Positions 24,050 through 37,405 of a stretch of DNA of 64,000 nt are shown one piece after another. Location: assembly GCF_029407905.1 (NCBI RefSeq), contig NW_026577882.1, forward strand, positions 4,340,001 to 4,404,000, read 5' to 3'. The position numbers were made by a program, and so were the translations under genes. Source of the stretch: Bubalus kerabau. Lineage: Eukaryota; Chordata; Mammalia; Artiodactyla; Bovidae. Position 1 is the first letter of the stretch. Each line of letters begins with the position of its first letter. Below the pieces are notes generated by a model. It saw nothing but the letters and a program-made list of their open reading frames with translations, was not told the origin of the DNA and searched no databases.

Positions 24050-25100
24050 GGAGGGACTAGGGCCTCAAGAGGCATTTAAGAAGGACTCTCAAGGTCTTTC
24101 TTGGGTTGGGGCGGGAAACACTCGTTTCCATCGACCTCTACAGGGGACCTTAGGGAACTTCCCAGGTGCCTCTGAGAGGTGAGGGATACTGAGGAGTTAG
24201 AGGGGCCTCTCGGGACTCCACTAGGTTTGACGAAATGAAAGAGGGCCTCATCTCGATTGGAGGCAGGAACCTCAGGCTTCCTCTCCATTTCTGACTCCGA
24301 CCGCAGAGTCCCTGCAGAGTTGGGACAGGAGAGTCAGGCCTCGTCTTGTCTGAGTAACGGAACTCTGCTTGCCTCTCGAGTCGTTCAGGGGGTCTCAGGG
24401 CCCTTGACAAGCTGTGTGTGGAACCTGCGGGTGTTTCCAGAAGATGCATGGGGGTGTCAGTGCCCCTTCGTTTTGTGCCTTCCTCCACAAGGTTTCCTTC
24501 AAAGAGGTGTCCGGGCATCGGGTTCATTTCAAGAGCGGACCGGGAAATCGGGGTCATTCGGCATGTGGCACCACCCACGTGGCTCATCTCGAATTTCCTC
24601 GTGAGACCAGCATCATCCTGAGGTGCGCCGGGAAGGCCGGGAACACCTTCCACACAAAGTAGGGGAATCGATTCTCCTGTCGCGATCAGGAGGGGAGATG
24701 GGGCTCAGATGAAGTGGTGCCGGGACCCTCGGTGTTCCACTCGAGGGAACCCGGCGTTTCAGGGAACTTTAGGGGTCGCATCAAGGGAGCCAAGTACCGT
24801 TTCCCATTTCAGGACGGAACATGGGACTTCCCTGGAGACGCTGTAGCGGGCAAGGGCCTCATCCTGTGAAGACGTTGGAACCACGTCGTTTTTCTCGAGT
24901 TGCATCGGGATTCTCGAAAACGACAGGAATTTCAGGCTTCCTCTTGGGTTGGCCCTGGGAAGCCCAATCTTCAATTCGAGTTGCGATGGAAAGCTGGGGG
25001 TTCTGCTCGAGTCACTACAGGGCCAAAGAGACCTCATCGAGGCGTGTGTTCAGGACCTAATATTCCTCTCAAGGGAAGACAGGGATCTCGGGGTTGCATT
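24050..25100. repeat. Patch of intermediate-type satellite I inside the diverged array
   Basis: This stretch carries alleles closer to the canonical or intermediate subfamilies: accttagggaacttccc, tgcctctgagaggtgagg, ccgaccgcag, gaagacgttggaaccacgt and tattcctctcaagggaag. The flanks on both sides carry the diverged alleles (tgacctcagg...gagaagtcaggg). It looks like gene conversion or exchange with a monomer of the type seen at 50048-54300. The edges are approximate. Confidence 0.6.
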
Positions 25101-28100
25101 CCAAACTCACCCGGGGAGTCAGGCCTCGTCTCCAGGGAAGCAAAGGACTCCGCTCTCCTCTCGAGTCGCACCGGGTATTTCTTGGACCCAACTGAGTGGC
25201 CTAAAGGGAGTCAATACTCCTGTGAAGTTTGGAGAGAGGACCAGGAATTGCTCTCCAGGTCAGGCAGGAAAAGAAGGCCCCCATCTCTCCTTGACGGGGG
25301 CATCTTGTGGTTTTTCTCGAACTGCGGCGCCACTGTGGGTTTTCTCACGAGGTACGATGGGGTACTCAGGGAGCCTCTTGTGTGGTACTAGGGAAGTCAA
25401 TTTCCCTGCTTGTGGCGAGGGGAGCGCGTCCTTGCTCTGGAGTCATGGTAGGGGAATCGGGCATCAAGAGACGTTGAAAAAGGACTCTCCAAGTCTTTCT
25501 CGGGTTACTTCAGGAAACTCTGGGTTCCCTCGACTTGTGCCAGTGACCTCAGGTAGCTTCTCAGGGAGCCTCTGAGAATTCAGGGATACTGTGGTGTTGG
25601 GAGGGGCCTCTCGGGACACCACTGAGTTTGGTTCAATGGAAGAGGGCCTCTTCTTTAGTTGAGGCAGGAACCTCAGGGTTCCTCTCCATTTCTGACTCCA
25701 ATTGCAGGGTCCCTGAAGAGTTGGGCCAGGAGGGTAAGGCCTCGTCTTGTGTGAAGGAATGCAACTTCACTTGCCTCTCGAGTTGTTCACGAGGTGACAG
25801 TCCACATTTGGAGCTGTGAGTGGAATCTGCGGGATTTTCCAGACGATGCATGGGGATGTCAGTGTCCCTTCGTGTTGTGCCTTCATCCACAGGGTTGCCT
25901 TCGAAGAGATGTCCGGGCGTCAGGTTCTTATCTAGAGTGGACCGGGAATTCGGGATCTTTCAGCATATGGCACCAACCATGAGGCTACTTTTTGAATTTC
26001 CTCATGAGACCGGCCTCATCCGGAGGTTCGCGGGGAACGTCGGGAACCCCTTGCAGACAAAACATGGGAATCGACCCTTCTGTCGCTTTCAGGAGGGGTG
26101 AAGGGGCTCACAGGAAGTGCTGCCATGAACTTTGGTGTTTCCCTCGAGTGAGACCGGTATGTCAGGGAACTTTGGGGGTCGCATCAAGGGTGCCAAGTAC
26201 CGTTTTGTACTTCAGGATGGAACGTGGGACTTCTCTTGATACGCTGTAGCGGCCAAGGGCCTCATCTTGCGATGACGGGGGAGCCACGTGGTTTTTCTCG
26301 AGTTGCGGTGGGATTCTCGAGTTACGACGGGGATTTCAGGCTTCCTCTTGTGTTGGGCCAGGGAAGTCCAATCATCCATTAGAGTTGCGAGGGAGAGCTG
26401 GGGGTTGCGCTCGAGTCACTGCAGGGCAAAGGAGACCTCATCTAGGCTTGTGTCCAGGACCTAATGTTCCTCTCCAAGGGCCACAGGGATCTCAGGTTTG
26501 CATTCCAGACTCATCCAGGGAGTCAGGCCTCGTGTCGAAGGGAAGCAAAGGACTCCGCTCTCCTTTCGAGTCGCGACGGGCACCTCTTGGAGCCCACTTT
26601 GTGGCCTAAAGGGAGTCAAGCCTCCTGTGAAGTTTGGAGAGAGGACTTGGGACTGCTCTCCAGGCCATGCAGGAAAAGATGGCCCTCATCTCGCGATGAC
26701 GGAGGGATCTTGTGGGTTTTCTCGAGCTGCGGCGCCAGTGTGGGGTTTCACACGAGGTACGACGGGGAGCTCAGGGAGCCTCTTGTGTGGCGCCAGGGAA
26801 GTCAGGTCTCCATGTGCGTGGCGAGGGGGAGCGCATTATTGCTCTCGAGCTATGGTAGGGCAATCTGACCTCAAGACACATTGAAGAAGGACTCTCGAGG
26901 TCTTTCTTCGGTTGTGGCAGGAAACCCTTATTTCCCTCGACTTTTGCCGGTGGCCTCAAGGAGCTTCTCAGAATGCCTATGAGAAGTCAGGGATACTGTT
27001 GTGATGGGAGGGGCCTCTCGGGACTCCACTGGGTTTGTTTTAATGGAAGAGGGCCTCATCTCGGGTTGAGGCAGGAACCTCAGGTTTCCTCTCCATTTCT
27101 GACTCAGATCGAAGCGTGCCTGCAGAGTTGGGATTGGATACTCAGGCCTCGTCTTGTCTGAGGAAGGGAACTCCGCTTTCCTCTCTCATTGTTTAAGGGG
27201 TGACAGGCCAGTTGTGGAGCTGTATGTGGATCCTGCGGGGTTTTCCGGACGATGAACAGGGTTGCCAGTGCCCCCTCGTGTAGTGCCTTCATCCACAGGG
27301 TTGCCTTAGAAGAGGTGTCCGGGCATCGGGTTCTTATCAAGAGCAAGACTGAGAAATCGGGGTCTTTTGGCACGTGGCACCAACACGAGGCTACGTCTCG
27401 AATTTCTTCGTGAGACTGGCCTCATCCTGAGGTGCGCCATGAAGGTCGGGAACCCCTTCTAGACAAAGCAGGGGGATCGACCTTCCTGCCATGATCAGGA
27501 GCGGAGAAGGGGCTCAAATGAAGTGGTGCCAGGAACTTCGGTGTTCCCTTGGAGTGAGACCGGTATATTGGGGAACTTTTGGGGTCGCATCAAGGGTGCC
27601 AAGTAGCATTTCGAACTTTATGACGAAACATGGGACTTCTCTTGAGACTCTGTAGCGGGCAAAGGCCTCATATTGCGATGAATGGGGAACCACGTGGTTT
27701 TTAAGTGTTGCGGTGGGATACTCGAGTTACAACGGGAAATTCAGACTTCCTCTTGTGTTGGCCCAATGAAGACCAAACTTCCATTCGAATTGCGAGGGAG
27801 AGATGGGTGTTGCTCTCGAGTCACTGTAGGGCAAAATAGACCTCATCTAGGCTTTTGTCCAGGACATAATGTTCCTCTCCAGGGGCAACAGGGTTCTCGG
27901 GGTTGCATTCCAGACTCACCCGAGGTAAGGCCTCGTCTCGAGGGGAAACAAAGTACTCTGCTCTCCTCTCAAGTCGCGACAGGTATCTCTTGGAGCCCAT
28001 TGAGTGGCCTAAAGGGAGTAAAGCCTCCTGTGAAGTTTGGAGAAAGGACCAGGGATTGCTCTCCAGGTCAGGCAGGAAAAGAAGTCCCCAATCTCGCGAT

Positions 28101-29040
28101 GACGGTGGCGTCTCGTGGGTTTTCCCGAGCTGCGGCGCCAGTGTGGGGTTTCTCACGAGGTATGACGGGGAGCTCAGGGAGCCTCTCATGTGGCGCCAGG
28201 GAAGTCAGGTTTCCATGCGCATGGCGAGGGGGAGCGTGTCATTGCTCTCGAGTCATGGTAGGGGAATCCGTCCTCAAGACGCATTGAAGACGGACTCTTG
28301 AGGTCTTTCTCGGGATGCGGCAGGATACCCTGTGTTCCCTCGACTTGTGCCGGTGACCTCAGGGAGTTGCTCAGGGTGCCTCTGAGAAGACACTGATACT
28401 GTGGAGTTGGGAGGGGCCTCTCGGGACTCCACTGGGTGTGGTATAATACAAGAGGGCCTCATCTCGTGTTGAGGAAGGAACCTCAGGGTTCCTCTCCATT
28501 TCAGACTCCAATCTCAGGATTCCTGCAGAGTTGTGACAGGAGAGTCAGGCCTCGTATTCTGTGGAGAAATGAAACTTAGCTTGCCTCTCGAGTTGTTCAC
28601 GAGGTAACAGGTCACTTGTCGAGCTGTATGTGGAACCTGCAGAATTTTCCAAAAGATGCACGGGTGTTCAGGGTCCCTCCTTGTTGTGCCTTCATCCTAC
28701 GGGATGCATTCCAAGAAGTGTACGGGCATCGGGTTCTTATTAATAGCTGACCGGGAAATGGGGTCTTTCCGCATGTGGCACCACCCACGAGGCTACATCT
28801 CCAATTTCCTCGTGAGACAGGCCTCATCCTGATGTGCGCTGGGAAGATCGGTAACCCCTTCCACACAAAGCAGGAGAAAAGACACTCCTGTTGCAATCAG
28901 GAGGGGAGAAGGGGCTCAAATGATGTGGTGCGGGGAACATGGGTGTTACCCTCGAGTGAGGCCTGTATGTTGGGGAACTTTGGGGGTGCCATCATGGGTG
29001 CCAAGTACCGTTTTGCACTTCAGTAGGAACGTGGGACTTC

Positions 29041-29410
29041 TTTTGAGACGCTGTGGCGGGCAAGGGCCTCATGCTGCGAAGACGATGGAACCACGTGGTT
29101 TTTTTCGAGTTGCGGCAGGATACTCGAGTTACGACGGGGATTTCAGGCTTCCTCTTGTGTTAGCCCTGGGAAGCCCAAACATCCCTTCGAGTTGCGAGGG
29201 AAAGCTGGATGTTGTGCCCGAATCACTGCAAGGCCAAAAAGACCTCATCTAGGCGTGTGTCCAGTACCTAATAGTCCTCTCAAGGGAAGACAAGGATCTC
29301 GGGATTGCACTCCAGACTCCCCCGGGGACTCAGGCCTCGCCTCGAGGGGAAGCAAAGGACTGCGCTCTCCTCTCGAGCCGCGACGCGGATCTCTTGGAGC
29401 CCCCTGTGCG
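29041..29410. repeat. Intermediate-type transition between diverged and canonical arrays
   Basis: The alleles here (gaagacgatggaacc, tcctctcaagggaagac, cactccagactccccc, cgcctcgaggggaagcaaagg, gacgcggatctcttgg) match the intermediate monomer near 52.2-52.5 kb rather than either neighbour. Canonical sequence begins by about 29411. The subfamily change is thus a mosaic rather than a single clean joint. Confidence 0.65.
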
Positions 29411-32235
29411 GCCTCAAGGGAATCCATCCTACGCTTCCGTTTGGAGAGAGGACCCGGGATTGCTCTCCAGGCCATGCAGGAAAAGAAGGCCCTCAGCTCG
29501 CGAGGACGGGGGCGTCTCAGGGGTTTCCTCGAGCTGCGGCGCCCGTGGGGGTTTTCTCCCGAGGCACGACGAGGATCTCAGGGAGCCTCTCGGGCGGCGC
29601 CAGGGAAGTCAGGTCTCCATACGCGTGGCGAGGGGGAGCGCGTCCTGGCTCTCGAGTCACGGGAGGGGACTAGGGCCTCGAGACGCGTTGAAGAAGGACT
29701 CTCGAGGTCTTTCTCGGGGGGCGGCGGGAAACCCTCGTTTCCCTCGCCTTCTGCCGGGGACCTTAGGGAACTTGCCAGGGTGCCTCTGAGAGGCGAGGGA
29801 TCCTGTGGAGGTGGCGGGGCCCCTCGGGACTCCGCTGGGTCTGGCGCAACCGAAGAGGGCCTCACCTCGAGGGAGGCAGGCACCTCAGGCTTCCTCTCCG
29901 TTTCGGACTCCGCCCGCAGGGTCCCTGCAGAGTTGGGACAGGAGAGTCAGGCCTCGTCTTGTCTGAGGAAGGGAACCCCGCTGGCCTCTCGAGTTGCTCA
30001 GGGGGTCTCAGGCCCCTCGTCGAGCTGTGTGTGGAACCCGCGGGTCTTTGCGGACGATGCACGGGGGTGGCAGTGCCCCTTCGTGTTGTGCCTTCACCCA
30101 CAGGGTTGCCTTCGAAGAGGGGTCCGGTCCTCGGGTCCTTCTCAAGAGCGGACCGGGGAATCGGGGGCGTTCGGCATGTGGCCCCACCCACGTGGCTCGT
30201 CTCGAATTTCCTCGTGAGACCGGCCTCATCCTGAGGTGCGCCGGGAAGGCCGAGAACCCCTTCCAGACCACGCAAGGGAATCGCCTCTCCTGTCGCGATC
30301 AGGAGGGGAGAAGGGGCTCAGAGGAAGCGGTGCCGGGACCCTCGGTGTTCCCCTCGAGGGAACCCGGCGTGTCGGGGGACTTTTGGGGGTCGCAGGAAGG
30401 CTGTCAAGGACCGTTACCCCCTTCAGGACGTAACAGGGGACATCCCTTGAGACGCCGTCGCGGGCAAGGGCCTCATCTTGCCAAGAGGTGGGAACGACGT
30501 GGGTTTTCTCGAGTTGCGGCGGCATTCTCGAGTTGCGACGGGGATCTCAGCCTTCCCCTTGGGTTGGCCCTGGGAAGCCCAATCTTCCCCTCGGGTTGCG
30601 AGGGAAAGCTGGGGGTTGCGCTCGAGTCACTGCAGGGCCGAAGAGACCTCCCCTAAGCGTGTGTCCGGGACCTAATATTCCTCTCCTGGGAAGGCAGGGA
30701 TCTCGGGGTTGCATTCCAGGCTCCACCAGTGAGTCAGGCCTCGTCTCGAGGGGAAGCCAAGGACTCCGCTCTCCTCTCGAGTCGCGACGCGGGTCTCTTG
30801 GAGCCCCCTGAGCGGCCTCAAGGGAGTCCAGCCTCCTCTTCCGTTTGGAGAGAGGACCCGGGATTGCTCTCCAGGCCATGCAGGAAAAGAAGGCCCTCAG
30901 CTCGCGAGGACGGGGGCGTCTCAGGGGTTTCCTCGAGCTGCAGCGCCCGTGGGGGTTTTCTCCCGAGGCACGACGAGGATCTCAGGGAGCCTCTCGGGCG
31001 GCGCCAGGGAAGTCAGGTCTACATGCGCGTGGCCAGGGGGAGCGCGTCATGGCTCTCGAGTCACGGGAGGGGACTAGGGCCTCGAGACGCGTTGAAGAAG
31101 GACTCTCGAGGTCTTTCTCGGGGGGCGGCGGGAAACCCTCGTTTCGCTCTCCTTCTGCCGGGGACCTTAGGGAACTTCCCAGGGTGCCTCTGAGAGGCGA
31201 GGGATCCTGTGGAGGTGGCGGGCCCCTCGGGACTCCGCTGGGTCTGGCGCAACGGAAGAGGGCCTCACCTCGAGGGGAGACAGGAACCTCAGGCTTCCTC
31301 TCCGTTTCAGACTCCGACTGCAGGGTCCCTGCAGAGTTGGGACAGGAGAGTCAGGCCTCGTCTTGTCTGAGGAAGGGAACCCCGCTGGCCTCTCGAGTTG
31401 CCCAAGGGGTCTCAGGCCCCTCGTCGGGCTATGTGTGGAACCCGTGGGTGTTTGCGGACGATGCATGGGGGTGGTAGTGCACCTTCGTGTTGTGCCTTCA
31501 CCCACAGTGTTGCCTTCGAAGAGGGGTCTGGGCCTCGGGTCCTTCTCAAGAGCGGACCGGGGAATCGGGTGCATTCGGCACGTGGCACCACCCACGTGGC
31601 TCGTCTCGAATTTCCTCGTGAGACCGGCCTCATCCTGAGGTGCGCCGGGAAGGCCGGGAACCCCTTCCAGACCACGCAGGGGAATCGCCTCTCCTGTCGC
31701 GATCAGGAGGGTAGAAGGGGCTCAGAGGAAGCGATGCCGGGACCCTCGGTGTTCCCCTCGGGGGAACCCGGCGTGTCGGGGGACTTTTGGGGGTCGCAGG
31801 AAGGCTGTCAGGGACCGTTTCGCCCTTCAGGGCGGAACAGGGGACTTCCCTTGAGACGCTGTGGCGGGCTAGGTCCTCATCTTGCCAAGAGGCGGGAACC
31901 ACGTGGTTTTTCTCGAGTTGCGGCGGGATTCTCGAGTTACGACGGGGATCTCAGGCTTCCTCTTGGGTTTGCCCTGGGAAGCCCAATCTTCCCCTCGAGT
32001 TGCGAGGGAAAGCTGGGGGTTGCGCTGGAGTCACTGCAGGGGCCAAGAGACCTCACCTAGGCGTGTGTCCGGGACCTAATATTCCTCTCCAGGGAAGGTG
32101 GGGATCTCGGGGTTCCATTCCAGGCTCCCCCGGGGAGTCAGGCCTCATCTCGAGGAGAAGCCAAGGACTCCGCTCTCCTCTCGAGTCGCGACGCGGATCT
32201 CTTGGAGCCCCCTGAGCGGCTTCAAGGAGTCCAGC
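29411..32235. repeat. Second canonical satellite I patch (about two monomers)
   Basis: GGATCC sites reappear at 29798 and 31202 (1404 bp apart) with the full canonical allele set. The second monomer has tttcagactccgactgcag, an unusual pair of variants also present at about 7100 in the first array. Near the right end some intermediate alleles appear (gacgctgtggcggg, caggcttcctcttggg). Then diverged sequence starts at about 32236 (tattcagtttttaagagagg). Confidence 0.85.
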
Positions 32236-33622
32236 CTCCTATTCAGTTTTTAAGAGAGGACCCGTGATTGGTCTCCAGGCCATGCAGGAAAATAAGGCCC
32301 TCATCTCGCGATGACCGGGGTGTCTCATGTGTTTCCTCGAGCCGCCGCGCCAGTGTGGGTTTCCTCACGAGGTACGATGAGGAACTCATGGAGCCTCTCG
32401 TGCAGTGCCAGGTTAGTCAGGTCTCCATGCGCGTGGCGAGGGGGAGCGTGTCATGGCTCTCGAGTCATGGTAGGGGAGTCGCGACTCAGCACATTTTGAA
32501 GCACTCTCGAGGTCTTTCTCGAGTCACGGCAGAAAACCCAGGGTTCCCTCGACTTGTGCCTGTGACCTCAGGGAGCTTCTTATTGTGCCTCTGAGAACTC
32601 AGGCATACTGTGGAGTTGGTAGGGGCCTCTCGGGACTCCACTGGTTGTGGTGCAATGGAAGAGGGCTTCATCTCGAGTGGACGCAGGAACCTCAGTCTTC
32701 CTCTCTGTTTCTGACTCGGATCCCATGGTCCCTGCAGAGTAGGCACAAGAGAGTCACACCTAGTCTTCTGTTGAGGAATGGACCTTCGTTTGCCTTTCGA
32801 GTTGTTTACAGGGTGACAGGCCACTTGTCGAAATGTCTGTGGGACCTGCGGGTTTTTCTGGACGATGCGCGCGGGTGTCAGTGCCCCTTCGTGTTGTGCC
32901 TTCATCCACAGGTTTTCCTTCAAAGAGGTGTGCTGGCATCGGGTTCTTTTCAAGAGTGGACCGTGAAATTGGGGTCTTTCGACATGTGGCACCACCCACG
33001 AGGCTACGTCTCGAACTTCCTCATGAGACCGGCCTCATCCTGAGGTGCGCCCGGAAGGTCGGGAACCCCTTGCAGACAGAGAAGGGGAGTCGACCCTCCT
33101 GTCGCAATCAGGAGAGGAGAAGGGGCTCAGATGAAGTGGTGCCGGGAACCTCGGTGTTCCCCTTGAGTGAGTCTGGTATGTCGCGGAACTTTTGGGGTCA
33201 CATCAAGGGTGCCAAGTACCGTTTCGCACTTCAGGATGGAACGTGGGACTTCTCTTGAGATGCTGTAGCGGACAAAGGGCCTCATCTTGCGATGACGAGG
33301 GAAGCACGTGGTTTTTCTCGAGTTGCGGTGGGATTCTCGAGTTACGACGGGGAATTCAGGCTTCCTCTTGTGTTGGCCCAGGAAGTCTAATCTTCCATTC
33401 GAGTTGCCAGGGAGAGCTGGGGATTGGGCTCCATTCACTGAAGGGCAAACTAGACCTCATCTAGGCTTGTATCCAGGACTTAATGTTCCTCTCCATAGGC
33501 GACAGGGATTTGGGGTTGCGTTCCATACTCACCCGGGGAGTCAGGCCTCATCTCGAGGGGAAGCAAAGGACTCCACTCTCTTCTCGAGTCCCGACAGGTA
33601 TCTCTTGGAGCCCACTGAGTGG
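32236..33622. repeat. Diverged satellite I, ending at the non-satellite-I block
   Basis: About one monomer of diverged satellite, with the diagnostic hexamer degenerated near 32603 (aggcatactg). It stops inside the segment that normally reads gagcccactgagtggccta: after gagtgg the sequence becomes tcttcgctctgtagg, the start of a different repeat. No target duplication or inverted terminal sequence marks the joint; at most 1-2 bases of overlap are seen. Confidence 0.85.
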
Positions 33623-36101
33623 TCTTCGCTCTGTAGGAGAGCTCTAGTGTACATAAACCTGTACATAAGTGAACACAGACACTCTGTGTGCATGTTGCTG
33701 CGTACCCAAAATAGGGCCACAAGGAGCCTCATGCTCTCCATGCGGCGCGGAAGCTGTGCAGCCACGCAGCAGCTGAAGAATCCAACCAATTGCTCTTTTC
33801 TTACCTCTGACAGAGCTCGCATTGCCGTAGCCCTTGGCAGTTTGGAAACACTGGACCCTAACCCCTCTCAAAGTAGGCCTGGGTTCTAGTTCGAATAGAA
33901 AGTCAATAGCGGAGCTGAGGACAGGAACGCGGCAGTCATTTATCACACGCTCCTGCAGCCTGCTACTACAGGGACACTAACGCTAGAAGCTAGGAATGTC
34001 TTTGCAAGGTGCGCAAAGGACAAGGGAGAACCTCGACCCTGACTCTAGTATTTCAGCCCCCTGAGCAGATCTGAGGTTCTCCCGCTGTAGAAGCTAACCC
34101 ATTCCTTTCAAATACAGGCTTCCTAACACAGGGCCAGTTGGCTGCTTGCTCTTCCACGAAGCAGGCTTCCTTAACTTGCAAACTGCGAATTCCGCTTAAC
34201 AGCCTGGAGGAAAATCGCTTCTTGGAAGATTTTTTTCAGAGGCTGTATCCCCGGAGCTGGGGCCAAGCTAGGGGACCCATACTGACAAGGGAAGGCAAAA
34301 CCACATCCAATGTCTTTGCTCTGGAGGACAGCTTTGGTGAGCCTAAGTCTTTCAGGAATATTTCTGGCTCCAACAGAGTCAAATTCTGTGTGTGAAGCTG
34401 CACAGCCAAAATAGGGGAACAGAGAGCCTGATTCTCTCTGTGTAGCTTTGAAGCTGTCATTCAAACAACAGCTTGAGAATCCATACAATGCTCTCCCTTA
34501 CTGCTAAGAGAATTCTCATTGCTGTCGTCCTTGACAGTTTGTAGAAATCCCCACCCTAACCCTTCTCCAAGTAGGCCTGGGTCCTAGCTCGGAACAACAG
34601 GCAACGGCGGAGCTGAGGCCAGTAAGGCACAAGTGAGGTCTCACACACTCTTGCAGCCTGATCGTCCAGGAGCAGTAAGGCCTCTTTTTCCCTGCAGGAG
34701 GCTCGCTTGCCTTGCCTCCTGTGAACTGCATTTCCCAGCCTGGGCACAAAGCTGTTCCTGGAGATTTTTTCTCAGGGGCTGTTTCCCTGGAGCTGGGTCG
34801 GACCTCGGGGGCCCAACTCACAGGGGAAGACAAAACCACATGGACAGGTCTATGCTCTGTAGGAGAGCTCTAGTGAACCTCATCTCTCAGGAACATTCTT
34901 GGCTTCTACAGAGACACCTCTGTGCATGAAGCTACACACCTAACATAGTGGCAAAGGGAGTCTGATTCTCTCCGTGGGTGCTGATGCTTTGTGGCAAAGC
35001 ACCTGCTAAGAATCCATCTGCATAGGCTTCCCTCACCTTGACAGAGGTCTCATTGCTGTAGTCCTTGGCAGTTTGGAAAGAAGCAGACCCTTACCCTTCA
35101 CCAAGTAGGCCCTTGTCCTTGTTTGAATGGAAAGGCAGTAGCTGAGCTGAGGCCAGTAAGGCGCCAGTCAAGTCTGACATATTCCCGATGCCTGCTCCTT
35201 CATGGAAAATAACGTTAGAATCTGGGAATGTCTTTGCAAGGCTGGCAAAGGGCAGTCAGGAACCTCGACCCTGCCTCTGGAATTTCTATCTTCTCAGCAC
35301 ATCTGGCGGTCTTGGTCAGGAGAAACTAACCCATTCCTTGCAAATATAGGCTTCCAAATACAGGCCGGTTGGCTGTCTCTTCTTGCCGAAGGAAGCTTGC
35401 TTATCCCACCTCCTGTGAACTCCACTTCCCAGCCTGGGTGATAAGAGGTTCTTGGAGATCTTTTCTCAGAGGCTGTTTCCAAGGAGCAGGGGCTGATCCC
35501 AGAGACCCACACGCACAGGGGAAGGGAAAACCGCATGGATAAGTCTTTGCTCTCTAGGAGTGCTCTAGTGAACCTCAGTCTATGCGGAATGTTCTTGGCT
35601 CCAACGGGGACATCTCTGTGTGGGAAGCTGCATTGCCAACATAGAGACACAGAGACCTGATTCTCTCTGTGCAGCTTTGACGCTGTCGTTCAAACAACAA
35701 ATTGAGAATCCACACAATGCTCTCCCTTACCACTGAGAGAGTTATCATTGCTGTAGCCCGTCGCAGTTTCTGGAAATCGGCACACAAACACTTCTCCAAG
35801 TAGGCCTGGCTTCAAGTTCAGATGAACATGCAATAGCGGAGCTGAGGCCAGTAAGGCACCAGTCAGGTGTCACACACTCTGGCAGCCTGCTCCTCCAGGG
35901 ACAGTAAGGCCTCTATTTCCCTTCAGGAGGCTCGCTTGCCTTACTTCCTGTGAACAGCGTTTCCCAGCCTGGGCGGAAAGCAGTTCCTGGAGATCTTTTC
36001 TCAGGGGCTGTTTCCCCGGAGTTGGGGCGGACCTCGGGGACCCAACTCACAGGGGAAGGCAAAACCAAATGGACAGGTCTATGCTCTGTAGGAGATCTCT
36101 A

Positions 36102-36107
36102 GTGAAC
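36102..36107. repeat. Left target-site duplication of the second LTR
   Basis: The hexamer gtgaac directly precedes the LTR start tgccgggg and is repeated at 37406-37411. Removing the LTR and one copy restores ctctagtgaacctc, present at the same place in other units of this repeat (for example near 34869 and 38099). Confidence 0.93.
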
Positions 36108-37405
36108 TGCCGGGGTCCAGCCCCAGCTGATCCAGGGTATTCGAAGCAGAGACGGCGTAGGCGAGGGTCAGGGAACAACTGCTTAATTAAACGTTAATTA
36201 AGGATATAAAGAGTAATAAAATGAGGATAGCTCAGTAGGAAAATTCAGTGGAGAAAAGAGGCTGAGTAGCTTGGTTTACGCGGGGGACCAATAAAACTTC
36301 AAGACAAGAAGCTTGCACCACTTACGTAGGCCGCAGGCGTCCTTCCGTTCTCCCGAAGGAGAGGAGACACTGAGGCCTCCCCGGTCGGATCTTAGAAGCC
36401 CAGGCAAAATTAGTAAGCTTGGTGGGTTCCGCGCTCCAGATGGAGACTCAACCAGAGTGAGAGAGAGAGAGAGGCATGGGGAGACCAGTATTTCGAGAAA
36501 CTGATCCCAATTCTTTATTTTCCATGGTCTACTTTTATACACTGAGATGTTATGCAAAAGTCACGTGGGGTCAGCAGTCCTGACTTTTATCAAAGTCAGG
36601 TGCTTCATACAAAAGTATACAGAGGTCTTAGGGGTGTTACATCATCTTCTGGCCGGGGGGCCTGCTGACAATTTACGACCCTCTCCTTGTGACAGCGGTC
36701 AGTCAACCAGGACACTTATTTCTCCAGGGGTGATTATTCTTAAAACAGACGCCACCCAAATAAAGTTACATTCCTATAGGGTGAGGGTGTAGTGGGTTTT
36801 AGTTAAGGAAAGAATTTACTTAGCCTAAGGTCTAACGTGATTTATATCAAACGTTAATACTTATTTCTTCTATATATTCATTAATGTGTATAAGGGCAGG
36901 AGATGTGGAGACTTAGCAGTAAACATCAGCTCAACAAATGAAAAACCCTTCACCAATATGATTTCTAATCAGCCCATTATACTTATACTAATAATTTTCT
37001 AACTTTCCTAAGGAACCTGTTTTTAGAAGGTTTAAAGCATCTCGTGCCTCTCATGGTTGGGAGGCTGTGAGCAATCACATGTGGCCGGACAAGCCTGTCA
37101 GGCAGGCTAGAGAACCTTCAGAGGAGTTTGTAGGTTAAAACACTCTTGTCACACCCAGGGGTTTTTATCAACTGGAGCTCTAGGTTAACTCCTTCTCCGA
37201 AAGAGGTGGTGGGGGACAGCCCCCCGTAAGGTCAGAGGTGTAGGTGGGAGCACAAAGTAGTAAGGTAGGCAGGCTCTGGTGATGGGGGTAGATGCTCGAG
37301 GATTTCCAGGGGGACACCTGAGGCTCGATCCCACCTTTGCGTATGTCGAGCCTCCTTCCTCATGACCTTTGCCATGGGCGGAGTGCCTCACTCTGGCCCC
37401 CAACA
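36108..37405 (-). mobile_element. Solo LTR, same ERVK-type family as the LTR at 12525
   Basis: This 1298-bp element begins tgccggggtccagcc and ends ggcccccaaca, with a perfect 6-bp target duplication. It aligns from end to end with the LTR at 12525-13769 but is clearly diverged from it. It lacks the 46-bp internal duplication and the 65-bp terminal extension. On the minus strand TATAAAA (36533-36539) precedes AATAAA (36514-36519), giving minus-strand sense. It interrupts a single long unit of the ~695/533-bp repeat, so it inserted after that array formed. No internal retroviral region remains, implying LTR-LTR recombination. Confidence 0.88.

Larger units (their letters stand above)
20232..29040. 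repeat. Satellite I array, diverged subfamily
   Basis: The ~1.4-kb period continues, but the diagnostic GGATCC is replaced by GGATAC or related hexamers at 20952, 22784, 24184, 25584, 26991 and 28394. Typical diverged alleles are gacgggtatctcttgg, cctaaagggagtc, gttcacgaggtgacag and ggtgtccgggcatcggg. Intervals are 1832, 1400, 1400, 1407 and 1403 bp; the first is enlarged by an internal duplication. These monomers differ much more from each other than the canonical ones do, and scattered small indels break any long reading frame. No gene is supported. Confidence 0.88.

Noticed and set aside
29192..30217. 341-aa ORF across the transition into the canonical island
   Set aside because: It spans a subfamily junction in satellite DNA and depends on a chance absence of stops.
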